From: Syngnathus acus
Lineage: Eukaryota > Chordata > Actinopteri > Syngnathiformes > Syngnathidae
Length of the DNA stretch: 64,000 nt
NCBI RefSeq assembly: GCF_901709675.1
Contig: NC_051095.1
Span: 6,013,956-6,077,955, forward strand
Direction: 5' to 3'
The notes under the pieces: model-generated
Databases searched by the model: none
The model's input: the letters and a program-made list of their open reading frames with translations, nothing else
What the model was told of the DNA's origin: nothing
Translations under genes and position numbers: made by a program
Part shown: positions 44,301 to 57,351 of the stretch, piece by piece
Position numbering within the stretch: position 1 is the first letter of the stretch
Layout: every line of letters begins with the position of its first letter

Positions 44301-47274
44301 TCCAAAGGTATCGCCAAGGTTCTGATGGGTGATGACGCCTCCCTGTGGTTGGGCGCCAACGGAGGCATCGAGGGTGACGGCGGCAAGTGGGCTGACGGAT
44401 CCCCCTTCTCTTACCTCCACTCGAGTGCAGGTCGGGCTGAGGCGGTTGTCAGCTGCACTTTGGAGGAACGGATGAGCGCTCAGATCTTGTCTCTCCCCCC
44501 CCCCCCCCCCCCGAACCCCCTCCCTCCCTCCAGGTGACGCCGACGGGGGGAAATGTCTTTCCTTGCTCACCGGCAGCAGTGACTGGGAGCGTGACAAGTG
44601 CGACAACATGAAAGGCTACGTCTGCAAGAAAAGAGGAAAAGGTAAGTGAGATGTGACGCCCCACGGTGGGTGGACCTTCATCACACGTTCTGGTTCCCGC
44701 TTCTAGGAAAGACGGCAAAACCCCAGCTGCTACATGACGGTAAGTCGCCTTCACCGTCTCTGTAAAAAAAAGACGCAGAGAAGTCAACGGTTATGCTCTC
44801 TCACTCTCAGGCTACAAGGAGAGCTTTTTCTGCCAAGACGATTGGAAAGTCCTTAAATGTTCCGATGAAAGAGTCATCCGCGTACAGTCGGCTTTCCATG
44901 GACGGAGGCGTAGCAACGTCTGTCCGAGTGGCGGCGCCGGATCACAGGGTAAGAATCCTCATTGGCATTGTTGATTTTAGCTCGCTGTCCTGGAGCCGTT
45001 TCTGTCGCGAGGTGTCACACGCAGTCCAGTAACTCATTTGTAACCTATAATTCAATATCAATATGCATGGACTTAGACGCTTTAAAGCGTCATTAACCAT
45101 TGAAATTCCCTTTGTCCTGCAACCAGTTGAAGTCGGTATGTGAATGAATTGTGCATAAAATGGCGCTGTGTTGTCATTTGCAGATCGCTGCAGGATGAAA
45201 GGGGCTCTCTCTCACTTTAGAGCATTGTGTGACAAATATCAGACTTGCCCCATTCAACTTACGGGTATGGACCACTGCCCTGGTGTCTCCAAATACCTCC
45301 ACATCGTCTACAGCTGTGAGGAGAAAGGTGGGCTTCACAAGGAAAGAATCCAACGGATCCCCAGAAAGCGCGTCGGCTAGTGACGGACAGCTGGCCAGAC
45401 GTGAGAGTGAATGAGCGAGCGTTCCTTCCACTTTTTTGTCTTTCCTCAGTGTGTCTTGACAGTCTGGGCATCGCTGACGGGAAAATCCCAGACTCCTCCT
45501 TTTCAGACTCTTCCTCCGCGATCAATGGCAAACCTCACAAAGCGCGTCTGGGGGGCAGCGGTTGCTGGGAACCGTCCAAAATGTGTATGTAAAAAAACAA
45601 CACAGCTCTCCGTCGTAGTTGTTGGTAGTTTGGTATCCTGAGCAATGCAATGGAATGGATGGATCCGCCCTCAGTCGGCAGCTGGATCCAGGTGAACCTC
45701 GGTCAGCGCTTCAAGGTGACGGGCATTGTGACCCAGGGGTGTACATACCAATTGGAAAGTTCCAACATATTTGAGTTGGAGTTCAGTACTAACGGAGAGA
45801 CTTGGTATCGCCACCCAGAGCAGGTGAGCGAGCGGTAGCCGACTCCAACTTTGTCATCCAGGCTGTTGTCATTCATTACAAACGCGCGTGTGTTTTGTTT
45901 CCAGCTTGCTGTGGGGACGTACATGCTAACCAGGTTCGTGTTCGCCCAGTACGTCCGCCTCCTGCCAAGGTTTTTTGGCCTTCGCTTTGACGTCTTAGGG
46001 TGCACGCCTGACGACGCCTCTCGCGGTGAGTACGGACGTTCGGAGTGCAGTGGAAAAACCAGCAAGAAACAGCCTTTGATTGGCCCTTCTGACCCGCAGA
46101 CATCTTATGCAGCAGCACAGCCACCAGCCTCGGCGTGGACGGTTCAATGACGTGAGTCAAACCCGCCATCAATTTTTCTTGCGGAAAAGCCTCCTCGTAA
46201 CTCAAGGTCTCCCGCAGGGTCCGGTGCCCGCCGGGCTGCGCCCAAACCTACACGGTCTACGGAACACAGATCTACAAACAAGTATGTTAATTAGTGCACG
46301 ACCTGCCAGCAGAGTTCTTCTTCTTTGTTTGAGATGTTCTCTGAGTGCAGGAGTCAAACATCTGCGCTGCTGCCATTCACTCGGGCGTCATTGAGAACGC
46401 GATTGGAGGAATTGTGTCTTTGCTGAAGAGAGACCCACAGAAGGCCTACAACGGCTCCGCCAGGAACGGGATCACCTCGAGGTTGGCTCTCACTGCAGCG
46501 TCTATTTGAAGACGCCCGGCTCATTCTCACTTTACTGTCTGCAGTGTTGGTGACGGTTTGGCTCAATCTCCGTCTTACACTTTTGGAGACCAGGGTGAGT
46601 AGGCTGTCTAGAATAGAAAGCATACTTCATCACGTGACGCCATCTTGCGCGCAGAGCCGAGATGCTTGGGACCTGAATGGGAGGAGTTTGCGGACTTTTG
46701 CTACAAACGTTTGATGAGAGAAAGACGTGGTACGGCGCTCGACAAAACTGCTCCTGTCTGAAGGCCAAGCTGGTGTCAATCCGCTCCAAGGTTGAGCGGG
46801 ATTGGCTGCAAGACCTCCTGACATCAGGTGCGCGCTCGCCAAGCGTCGCAACTGCTTGATCGCTGCCATATCTGGAAAGCAAATGAGAGCACTCTTGCTG
46901 TTTGCAGCCCCCGGCGAAACGTGGATCGGACTGAACGCCCCGGTGTTTCCCGGCGAATTCGTGTGGTCGGACCACCAGAAGGTGACCTTAACCAACTGGG
47001 CTCCGGAAGAACTTGGCGACAGGTTGGAGAATTGCGTGGCCGCCTTGAGCCAGGTGGGTGCGGAAAAGATTGACCCGCTCGTCGGAGACGAGGTTTTTTT
47101 GCATTAAAATCAATCTCACTTGGACTTTCAGTCTGGCAAATGGAAGATGATGTCGTGCGCGCAACTCAACGGCTACATGTGTAAGATGCCCATGGAGCGT
47201 TATGCGCTGGATAAAGGCGGCAATACAAGTGGCGAGTAATCATACGAATGCAATTGACCTTGCATGATCGTTCT

Positions 47275-47860
47275 GTTTGGTTTACCATGCATTTTGATTG
47301 ACTGATTGATGCATTATTATGACTGATTTACCATGCATTAGTCTTTTTGTTAGATTTACCAAGCGTTATGATTCTGTTTACTTCTTCTTCTTCTTCTTGA
47401 CTTAACATGTGATATGATGATTTACCATGCATTATTATTCCTTTGTCCAATTTACCATGTTGTTATTCTCTTAGATTTACCGTGCATTTTCATCATTGAT
47501 TTCTTCTATTTCATTTTACTTATTGTTAGATTTACCATGCATCATGATTATGCCATCTGATGATTTACCATGCATTATTATTCCTTTGTCCAATTTACCA
47601 TGTTGTTATTCTCTTAGATTTACCGTGCATTTTCATCATTGATTTCTTATTTCATTTACTTATTGTTAAATTTACCATGCATTATGATTATGCCATCTGA
47701 TGATTTACCATGCATTATTGTCCAATCTACCATGTTATTATTCTTAGATTTACCATGCATTTTCATCATTGATTTCTTATATTTCATTTACTTATTGTTA
47801 AATTTACCATGCATTATTATTATACCATCTGTTGTTTTACCTTGTTTAATTGACCAAAAA
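47275..47860. repeat. AT-rich 143-bp tandem repeat, 3' of lectin B
   Basis: Same array as 24230-24945 with one unit fewer; followed by AATAAA at 47872-47877. Confidence 0.85.
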
Positions 47861-47871
47861 AATAATAAAAT

Positions 47872-47877
47872 AATAAA
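47872..47877 (+). terminator. Candidate lectin B polyadenylation signal
   Basis: AATAAA in the same position relative to the repeat array as in copy A. Confidence 0.45.
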
Positions 47878-48111
47878 GACAATCGGTGTGTCACCTGGTT
47901 AACTCATTTAATAGTTTACTGGTTTGGACAGGGCAATTTTATAATCTGGTCAATATGATAACTAATTTATTACGCCCGAGGTAGGAGTATTAGTCAGACT
48001 TCCTCATGACGCCATTTGGGTGCATTTTGTATTGCTCTTTGGAATCATTTTGAAAAAAATGATTGTATACTGCTTTGTAACAACTTTGATATTGCTATTC
48101 ACGTAATCAAA

Positions 48112-48362
48112 TCCATCCATTGTCCTGAAGCGCTTATCCTCACGAGGGTCACGGGCAGTCTTGTCTGTCACCATTAAAAAAACTAAACAAAAAAAACAAT
48201 TAGGAGCGGCCATTCCGCCTCTCATGAGTGTGTTAGGAACGTGGGAGGAAACCCACGCAGGGAAGGGGTGAAAACATGCAAAGCCCACACTAGATGGCCG
48301 GCGATGGCATTGAACCCTGCGCCTAATATAGTATTGCGCAAATGAAGCATTCACCGACAGCT
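48112..48362. repeat. Dispersed teleost repeat, module 2 copy
   Basis: Duplicate of 25195-25445 carried along with the module. Confidence 0.6.
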
Positions 48363-48417
48363 TCTCCAAAGGCCACCGCACTAGTGTAGCGTAAAAAAGA
48401 AAGACGCAAAAAAAGTC

Positions 48418-49202
48418 ATTTCATGCAAACATCAGGCGAGCAGGGGCTCCACCAGCCATCATGCGCACATTCTACCGTGGCACCACTGAGAGCGTCCTCT
48501 CCAGTTGTATCGCTGTGTGGGGTGGTAGCTGCACTGAATACAACATGAAGGCCCTGCAGCGCATAGTGAACACAGCTGGGAGGATTAGATGGTGCTTCAC
48601 TCCCCTCCCTGAAGGACATTTACACCTCCCGTCTCACCCCCGAGGCGACCACGATTGTGTGTGATGTGAGTCACCCCGCTCACACTTTGTTTGATCTGCT
48701 GCCCTCTGGGAAGAGGTACAGGAGCCTGCGCTCCCGCACCACCAGACTCACCAACAGCTTCGTACTCCAGACTGTTAGGATCCTGAACTCTCTGCAGGGA
48801 GTCATGACTGTTCTTAATGAAACAGTTCAATATGATTGGGCTGTTCATTTCGGGCTCTCGGCCACAATTCATGTTGAGAAGGCCATGGACACTCCTTGCA
48901 GTATCCTCTGATTTCAATGTAATTATTTGAGACCAATGGATAGACAGACAATTATTATTTATTTATTTATTTATTCATTCATCGCTCTTATATATTCATT
49001 GTATGTGCCTTCTTGTTTTTACGTTTTGTGTTGTTTCTTGAATGTTTTGTTTGTCCGTGGACCTATATAATATAATACATATATATATTTACTTTGTAAT
49101 ATGTCTTGTCACCGTGGGATAATGGGAAAAGAAATTCCGATCTCTTTGTGTGTCTTGGCATGTGAAGAAATTGACAATAAAGCAGACTTTGACTTTACTG
49201 CT
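48418..49202 (+). mobile_element. LINE 3' fragment, module 2 copy
   Basis: Near-identical to 25500-26285; one stop of the first copy is absent here (ctgcaggga in place of ctgtaggga near 48795), so the tail frame is slightly longer. Still a 5'-truncated, inactive fragment. Confidence 0.8.
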
Positions 49203-49535
49203 ACTTCTACTACTACTACTAATAATAACAATGTAAAATAATAATATCCATCTAATATTAATAACAATAATAGTTATGATAATAATGGCATCCCTTAAAG
49301 TCGGTGTCATTATCCCATTTATCCATGTTTATCAGGGAGACTGTTTCACAATTTGTACTTATTTTGTTTATATAAGTTGTCGTAAAAGCAAAAACCTTTG
49401 GTTCTCACAAAACCCTCAATTGTCTAACATTACCGTCTTTCATCCCGCTTGTAGAATTCAAACTACCTAGTCGTATTTAGAGAAATGTTCAAAAAATGGT
49501 GGGCATCAAATCCAAATCAAAGGCAAAACAAACTA

Positions 49536-50011
49536 CCGTTTTCCCATGTATAATGCGCAAAATTTAACTAATTTATTGTCCTAAAATCTGGGGTGCGCAT
49601 TATACATGGGTACAATTTTTTTTTTTAAATCCGGATATCATACGGAGGCCGCCATTACAGATGCACTTTCTTCTCTGCTGTTCACTTCAAACACGCTCCA
49701 TACGAACACAATGCTCTCGTATCAGACGCTTGCTCGATCACCTGCTCGTTTGCTGTTACAATGTACCCTACACAAATCCGAAACATTTCTTCACTATTGA
49801 GTTTGCTAGCCCATGCGCAGTGATACTGACCGGCAGAATAACATCCGGTTGTTCCCAAAGATGATCTTTTTTCTGAAATAATTTTACGTTTACGGACTTA
49901 AGTAGGAGTCAAAATTTGGGTGCATATTATACAGGCTTTTTTCCAGCATCAACATGCCATTTTTAGGGTGCGTATTATACATGGGGGCGCATTATACATG
50001 GAAAAAAACGG
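49536..50011. mobile_element. TA-flanked MITE, module 2 copy
   Basis: Duplicate of 26622-27096, with the same TA flanks and inverted ends. Confidence 0.75.
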
Positions 50012-51167
50012 TAAGTGCTGCTTTTATGCTAACAGAATTAGCACCACGTTGTTGGCGACAGGCAAGAGAATGAAGGGCAGACGAGCTTTTGTTTCTTTTG
50101 GTCTTGGAACCCAGAAGATGACCTTTACGTACTGACACCCGAACTTGTGTCCTCCTCCATCTTCTGCGGCCACTCAAGCGAGGACGAGTTGATTTCCTTT
50201 CTGTCCGTCGCCAGGGAAACGGCGAGGAAGCAAAGTCTTTTGTGGTCCCAGACTCGTCTGTGCTTCCTTTTGGGCAAGTTCTGCGCCGCCAAGTCCAAAT
50301 TCAGCCAGGCCCGGGTCTATTTCGAGGAGGCGCTCGGTGTTCCCCGCGATACTTTTGCCGACGTCAGGCTGCTGGCTAGCATTTATTCCAACCTGGCCGC
50401 CATTTATCTTCTGCAGAGGAACGCGGAGCGCTTCTTTGGCACGTCCGAACGACTGGCGGCCTTATTAATGGGAACGTCGTCCTGCCTGGAATGTGCGACG
50501 GAAAGCTGGGTTCTGCAATATGCCCTCAAGAAGGCGGTTGTGTCTGAAAACACAATGGCCGAAGCCCGGGCTTGCTATCTTCTGGCGATGCACCACTGGA
50601 CTCGTGAAGAGGCGCCCAAAGTTGTCCCTTACCTGGAAAGGCTGCTTGTTCTTTCCGCTGGGTGTCAGGGAGGGTCGAGCGTCTCCCCCAGTAGAGGCGA
50701 TCTCGCCCTGGCGAGGCTGCACAAGGAAATGGGCCTCCGCCATCTTAGTATTTCCTCAGCCAGAAGCGCACTGCTGCGTCCTGCGGCGACGCTGACAGAC
50801 GGCCTCGGCAGCCTGCTCCTCGTGTCGCGCTTCTGTGTGGACAACTCCTTCCCAGCGCACATGGCTACGTATTTGCACGGGTGTCTCTCTTTGAGCGACT
50901 GTCAAGGAGGACGATTCGTTTGGAAGCGCCGGCTGGCCCTTTGTCTGTCGCAGCTCTTGTACCAGCACGGGATGCTCGGCCACGCCATCCGAGTCGTGCG
51001 CAAACTCATCGATGGCGCCCCTCCCTCTCCAGACGTGGCTGAAGAGAAGAGTGCCCTCCTCTGGCTGGCATGGCTCCACATTCACAATGTTCAACCCAGC
51101 GCGGGACTGCGCGTCTTGGACTCGGTCTTGGCAGCTCTGCCGGAGTACTGCGCCACGCCGCTGGAAG

Positions 51168-51730
51168 GTCTTTGGATTTTGGTTCCTGCTTTTGACCAAA
51201 ACCCGAGGGCTCGAGTCACGTGACACGAGGTCCCTGGATTTTGGTTCCTGCTTTTGACCAAAACCCGAGGACTCGAGTCACGTGACACGAGGTCTCTGGA
51301 TTTTGGTTCCTGCTTTTGACCAAAACCCGACGACTCGAGTCACGTGACCAGACGAGGTCCCTGGATTTTGGTGACTGCTTTTGACCAAAAGCCGAGGACT
51401 CGAGTCACGTGACACGAGGTCTCTGTATTTTGGTTCCTGCTTTCGACCAAAACCCGACGACTCGAGTCATGTGACCAGACGAGGTCCCTGGATTTTGGTG
51501 ACTGCTTTTGACCAAAAGCCGAGGACTCGAGTCACGTGACACGAGGTCCCTGGATTTTGGTTCCTGCTTTCGACCAAAACCCGACGACTCGAGTCACGTG
51601 ACACGACGAGGTCCCTGGATTTTGGTGACTGCTTTTGACCAAAACCCGACGACTCGAGTCACGTGACACGACGAGGTCCCTGGATTTTGGTGACTGCTTT
51701 TGACCAGAACCCGAGGGCTCGAGTCACGTG
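51168..51730. repeat. 63-bp minisatellite abutting a splice donor (9 units)
   Basis: Nine units against five in copy 1. The 254-bp offset change (22,915 to 23,169) equals four units. Confidence 0.9.
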
Positions 51731-52617
51731 ACTCGACTCCAGCCAGGCTCGAGTTTCCGAGTCCCGTATCAAAGTTGGACCACATGTCTTGAGTGTTAAC
51801 TTTTTGATTGGCGTCCAGGGTTGGTGCTCAACATGCGCGGCGTGGCTCTCCGTTGTATGGGTGACCTTCGCAGGGCGGCAGAGAGCTACCACGCCGCTAT
51901 GGCCATCTGCCAGGAGAACAAAGACGTGCCCAACCGAGCCATAGCGCTTGCCAACCTCGGTAACTTATCTGCTTATCAGCGTGCGTCCGACGATGACGGG
52001 AGTGGAATTGCAGTAAACGACGTGGCAATGGTTTCTCCTCCCAAAGGCCTGCTGTGTCTCAAGGCCGGAGCTAAAGGAGTCGCACAGAAGCACCTGACGG
52101 AGTCCGTGCGGCTCTTTTCCTCGCTGGACGGAGGGCACGAGACGACCTTTGTCGCCGTGCTCCTGCGCCTGGGACAACACTGGGTGAACGAGCGGCGGAT
52201 GCATTTTGGGAAAGGATGCTACGAGTGGGCTTTGCTGCTGGCCATCAAAGCCAACCTCCCAGACTGTAAGTTGCTAAAAAGAGGACCTTCTCATCCCCAA
52301 AACGAGACATGAATTCCGACTACGACAACATCAGATCATCCCCATGTTAATATTTGCCAGGCCAGCTGACGGCGGTAAGACGTCTGTGCCACTTTTATGA
52401 GTGGGAGAGTCCGGACCGGGCCCGGCGCGTCATCTACAGCCGGTACCAGGTCCGACTGCTTCAAGGGACGCCCGACCGAGAACGGGAGGGTGACACATTG
52501 GAAGCCATCAGCCAGCTCTTCCTCTCGCTGGCCACGCAGAGGTTCCCCACCCGGTTCGAGCGCTTGACGTTCACGTGTGGAATTCTCCCAAACGTGAGCT
52601 CCCGCATCATCACGTAG

Positions 52618-52857
<240 letters not shown>

Positions 52858-53144
52858 TAATTGGCATTTTGGGTCGAATGAGATGAATTTTGTTGAATTT
52901 ATTTTTGTCTTGTCGAGCTATGAAGATTGATTCCAAATTGCACTGTGGATGAGTGAAATTTTGTTTTCTGGCACACATTTTTTGTCTCATGTGGTGGGCA
53001 GGTCGCACAGGATGTGGCTCTGAGCACAGGAGACAACAAGTTCATCTTGAAGATGCAGGAAGCTGCTGGAGATATCTTCTTCAACAGCCGCCATGATCAA
53101 GACAAGGCTATCATCTACTACAGGGTACATGCCCCCAAAACAAT

Positions 53145-53235
53145 GCTCGCTCGCTCTCGCTCTCTTTACTCCCGGCTCTCTCTCTCTCTCTCTCTTTACT
53201 CCCGGCTCTCTCTCTTTCTTTTCTCCTGGCTCGCT
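53145..53235. repeat. CT-rich simple repeat, module 2 copy
   Basis: Shorter version of 29977-30095. Confidence 0.75.
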
Positions 53236-53697
53236 CTTATTGCTACGTGAGTCCTCAAGTTAGGCAGGAATACCCTTGCAAAAATTGAACTGCGATATTG
53301 CCAGGGAAGACTGGGATACGTGCTACAAAATGGCGTTAAAGCACCATTTTTTTGTATCAATGTGCAACCTCTCAATTAACTGTGGTTCCTTGGCACCAAG
53401 GTAGTGCAAAGTCATCTTTTTATTACTTTGGCCTGAGGACAAAAACAGAACTAGCGAGTTTTGGACAGGTAGATAATGGATTGGTTGAATTTGGTAGCTT
53501 TGCTCATTCGTTGTGTTCGGTGCCTGCCCTTGACGCAGGATGGCGCTCTTCCCATGGCGGACAGGAGCGGCGCCGTTTCCAGCAGGCTGAGGCTGTGCAA
53601 CAAGCTGGCAGAAGTCATGTTCCAACTACAACTGTACGGAGAAGCCTTGGAATTTGCTCACAGCGCTCTGGAGATCAGCGTCAAGCTAGGTAGGAAC

Positions 53698-55171
53698 CAG
53701 AGATGGGACCAAGTCACACATGCAAGTCTCAAGTGAGTCTCAAGTCTTAACCTTCAAGTCTCAAGTGAGTCTCAAGTCTTAACCTTCAAGTCTCAAGTAA
53801 GTCCCAAGTCATTTTTTTCTTGGGCAAGTCAAGTCAAGTCCTTAAATAGGTCAAGTCAAGTCCAAGTCAAGTCCTTAAATAGGTCAAGTCAAGTCACCTT
53901 ATTATTGCCATTTTACCCGCAGAATCTGATCTTAGTAACGTGAAAAGACAAGATACAAGTAACTTTAAGTAACCATCATTGTCCAATGTGTCTAACGGTT
54001 AGTAATTTTGCACTACCGTCTGACGTTTCTGTGCACTAGTAGAACTACTTTTTGTTACTGGTGAGCTGAAACTTGTTGACACCTGTGTCCTGTTAGTTGG
54101 TAGCAGCAATTGCACTGGCATAGCTGTTTAAGACTTATGACAATAATTTGGATTTGCACTGTAATTACTGATACTCAGTAAAATACACCATGGAATCAAA
54201 GAAAAAAGACATTACCTCATACAATGATTGACAGCTCAATCTAAACAAATGAACGTCTGCCGACAGTGTCTGACACATTTGAGTTGCAAATATGAGAAAA
54301 TAATCTGAAAGAAGAAACACAGTAAAGAGCATGAGAAACATTTCATGTTTCATCTGTAACATCTGGAGACACCCGAGTTCTATAAACTTCAAACGGACAA
54401 AGTTTGAAGTTGTCGTCTGGCTGTCTGAAATGTTTCTGTTGCATACCTTGCACTGTGCGCTGTCCGTCTTTTGCCGTCATAAAGGTAATTCCGATAGCCG
54501 AAGGTACCGCTCCCGCTGACGTGTTTGTGCACGTCTGATATAAAGGGGCGTGATTCTCCAATAAACACGTGAGGTAGGCAGAGAGGGCACGACCGATTGA
54601 TTGACAGGGTAGCGATCCAATCATGACAACGCCATTCTCAGCCTGCGCTCCTACCGTGTTATCGATATTACTTTTTTAAATGTATTATTAATTTTGTATT
54701 CAAACTGAAAACATAAACTAAATAACACGGAAGTCATTCGAGTCATTGTGTCTCAAGTCAAGTCCCGAGTCTTTAACTTCCAAGTCGAGTCTCAAGGTTT
54801 TTATATTTTTGTCAAGTCAAGTCACAAGTCATCAAAACAGCGACTCGAGTCGACTCGAGTCCAAGTCACAGTGACTCGAGTCGACTCGAGTCCAAGTCAC
54901 AATGACTCGAGTCGACTCGAGTCCAAGTCACAGTGACTCGAGTCGACTCGAGTCCAAGTCACAGTGACTCGAGTCGACTCGAGTCCAAGTCACAGTGACT
55001 CGAGTCGACTCGAGTCCAAGTCACAGTGACTCGAGTCGACTCGAGTCCAAGTCACAGTGACTCGAGTCGACTCGAGTCCAAGTCACAGTGACTCGAGTCG
55101 ACTCGAGTCCAAGTCACAGTGACTCGAGTCGACTCGAGTCCAAGTCACAGTGACTCGAGTCCCCATCTCTG
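53698..55171. mobile_element. hAT-like element, module 2 copy
   Basis: Same ends, same flanking 8-mers and same donor-adjacent position as 30561-32034. Contains the 31-bp array at 54841-55161, also about ten units, with one unit reading cacaatgactc. Confidence 0.8.
54841..55161. repeat. 31-bp palindromic tandem array, module 2 copy
   Basis: Same length (321 bp) and unit as 31704-32024. Confidence 0.95.
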
Positions 55172-55269
55172 GTAGGCACTGCCTGCACGTCTTGCTTATG
55201 GCAGCCCACATGGCACTGGTCCAAGTCCTAGTGCATTTCCATTTGCGCAAGGAAAGGGTCTGATGTTAG

Positions 55270-55551
<282 letters not shown>

Positions 55552-55667
55552 TGAAGTCGGCAAGTATTTGCTGCATTGCATACAAATGAAAACATGACCA
55601 ACAAGGCACCCTCACCCAAAGAAATGGGTATACTCAACGTAACGTCAAAAAGAAAGCATTTGATTGA

Positions 55668-55934
<267 letters not shown>

Positions 55935-56467
55935 TAGGTGCCGCCAGGCGACTGCTGTCTTTGAGTAATTCTGCACTACCGTCTGACGTTTCTGTGCACT
56001 AGTAGAACTACGTTTTGTTACTGGTGAGCTGAAACTTGTCGACAACTGTGTCCTGTTAGTTGTGCCAGTTAACCTTAGTAGTAGTGGTAGCAGCAATTGC
56101 ACTGGCATAGCTATGATTCTTTTACTTTTTGTAGGGGTAGGGTGGAAATATGCCAAGGGTCTCTCTGAAAATACTCGAGTCAGTTAAAACCCACGCAAGC
56201 ACGGGGAGAGCATGCAAACGGGAGAGCGGAAGAAATGAGACGTCTTGGGTACAGAAATAATCATAACTCAGTTGCCACGCTCTTCCCATGAGACATTTGC
56301 TCCGACAAACGAGTGCAAATTGGTTGGAAAAATAGCCAAAAGAGCGCAATCCTTAATGACTTGCGTGATGAAGTAACTATAAGGATAAACGAGATGAATT
56401 TTCAAGTAATAAAGTGTCAGTTCTTGCACTGGGTTCCGCCAATCAGGTCTCCCCTTGTCCCTGTTCC

Positions 56468-56858
56468 TATCGCCTCCTTCCCCCAAGTGAGGAGTTGTAC
56501 AGGTTGATGGCGTTTAGCAGTCTATTGGTCCCACGCTTGAGGAGGAGCAGGCTCCCACTGAACAGGCTCCTCTGAATGATGCTAGCGTTATTAAATCAAA
56601 GTCAAAGTCTGCTTTACTGTCAATTTCTTCACATGCCAAGACACACAAAGAAATTGAAATTACGTTCCCACTATCCCACGGTGACAAGACATAGTACACA
56701 ATATACATACAAGTAAACAACACAAAAAAATAAAAACAAGAAGGCACAAACAATGAATAAATAAGAGTGATGAATAAATAATAAATAAATAACATAATAA
56801 ATAAGAGGAGCAAAAATGGAGCAAGTGTGCAGACAGCAGACAGTCAGAATAGAGCGCA
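56468..56858 (-). mobile_element. LINE 3' tail fragment, minus strand, module 2 copy
   Basis: Duplicate of 33330-33720. Confidence 0.7.
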
Positions 56859-57262
56859 AACTAACAGCCTGGAGTATATTTTTAATTTATGGCAGATTTG
56901 TAAAACTGCTGTTATGTCTTGTCGAAAGCCAACCAACTTGATGCTTTACTAGCATTCCCTGAAGGGCTAACGCCTTAGTCAAGAAAGGTGAGTGTAATTG
57001 ATTATTAGAATTCAAGAGTTTTTTATTCTCCATGTTTGAGCGTGCCAAACAAGGAATTTGACGATTCGCTGGTTGTTTACTGTTGTTCAAGTGTAGAAAT
57101 AAAGACCGTTTACAAATGTCAAAGAAATGAAAGCGTCCGTGTGCTTGCAGGCTTTGTGACGTGTGTGACGGTCACATAGCGCGTGGGCGCGGCCTGTCTT
57201 GGGGGTAGTCAAACAAGTCGTTTGAGCTTTCTTCATCCTTTGGCCGTTTTGACTTCATTCGC

Positions 57263-57340
57263 CTACTTTCGGTGATTTTGTGAGTTTGCGGACGGTCTCT
57301 TCTACTTTCAGTGACTTCGTGAGTTTGCGGACGGTCTCTT
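57263..57340 (+). repeat. 39-bp tandem duplication upstream of lectin C
   Basis: Counterpart of 34125-34202, with ggtgattttg in place of ggtggctttg in the first unit. Confidence 0.8.
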
Positions 57341-57351
57341 CGCCACTAAAC

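Larger units (their letters stand above)
34214..47239 (+). pseudogene. Chimeric lectin copy B: seven-CTLD form with three frameshifts
   Basis: Exons: 34214-34274, 37284-37486, 37551-37658, 37792-37904, 37977-38021, 38094-38249, 38336-38418, 38820-38940, 39011-39061, 39133-39300, 41507-41626, 41701-41807, 41896-41925; second CTLD triplet 42280-42482, 42547-42653, 42766-42878, 42943-42996, 43066-43221, 43312-43397, 43579-43690, 43772-43819, 43896-44063, 44308-44430, 44534-44641; linker 44707-44739; SUEL 44811-44948, 45184-45327; F5/8C 45450-45584, 45675-45823, 45905-46025; LCCL 46100-46151, 46218-46281, 46351-46481, 46545-46594; last CTLD 46655-46827, 46908-47053, 47132-47239. Signal peptide MWERLTCFVIMISIHWTCA. 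Compared with A or C there is a +1 insertion in exon 37551-37658, a -1 in 41701-41807 relative to the paralogous exon, and a -1 in 46655-46827 (tttt to ttt). The first leads to a stop at 38098-38100, the last to a stop at 46759-46761. The LCCL last exon is 21 nt shorter, in frame. 42280-46594 is otherwise open. Either a young pseudogene or a copy with assembly indels. Confidence 0.75.
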
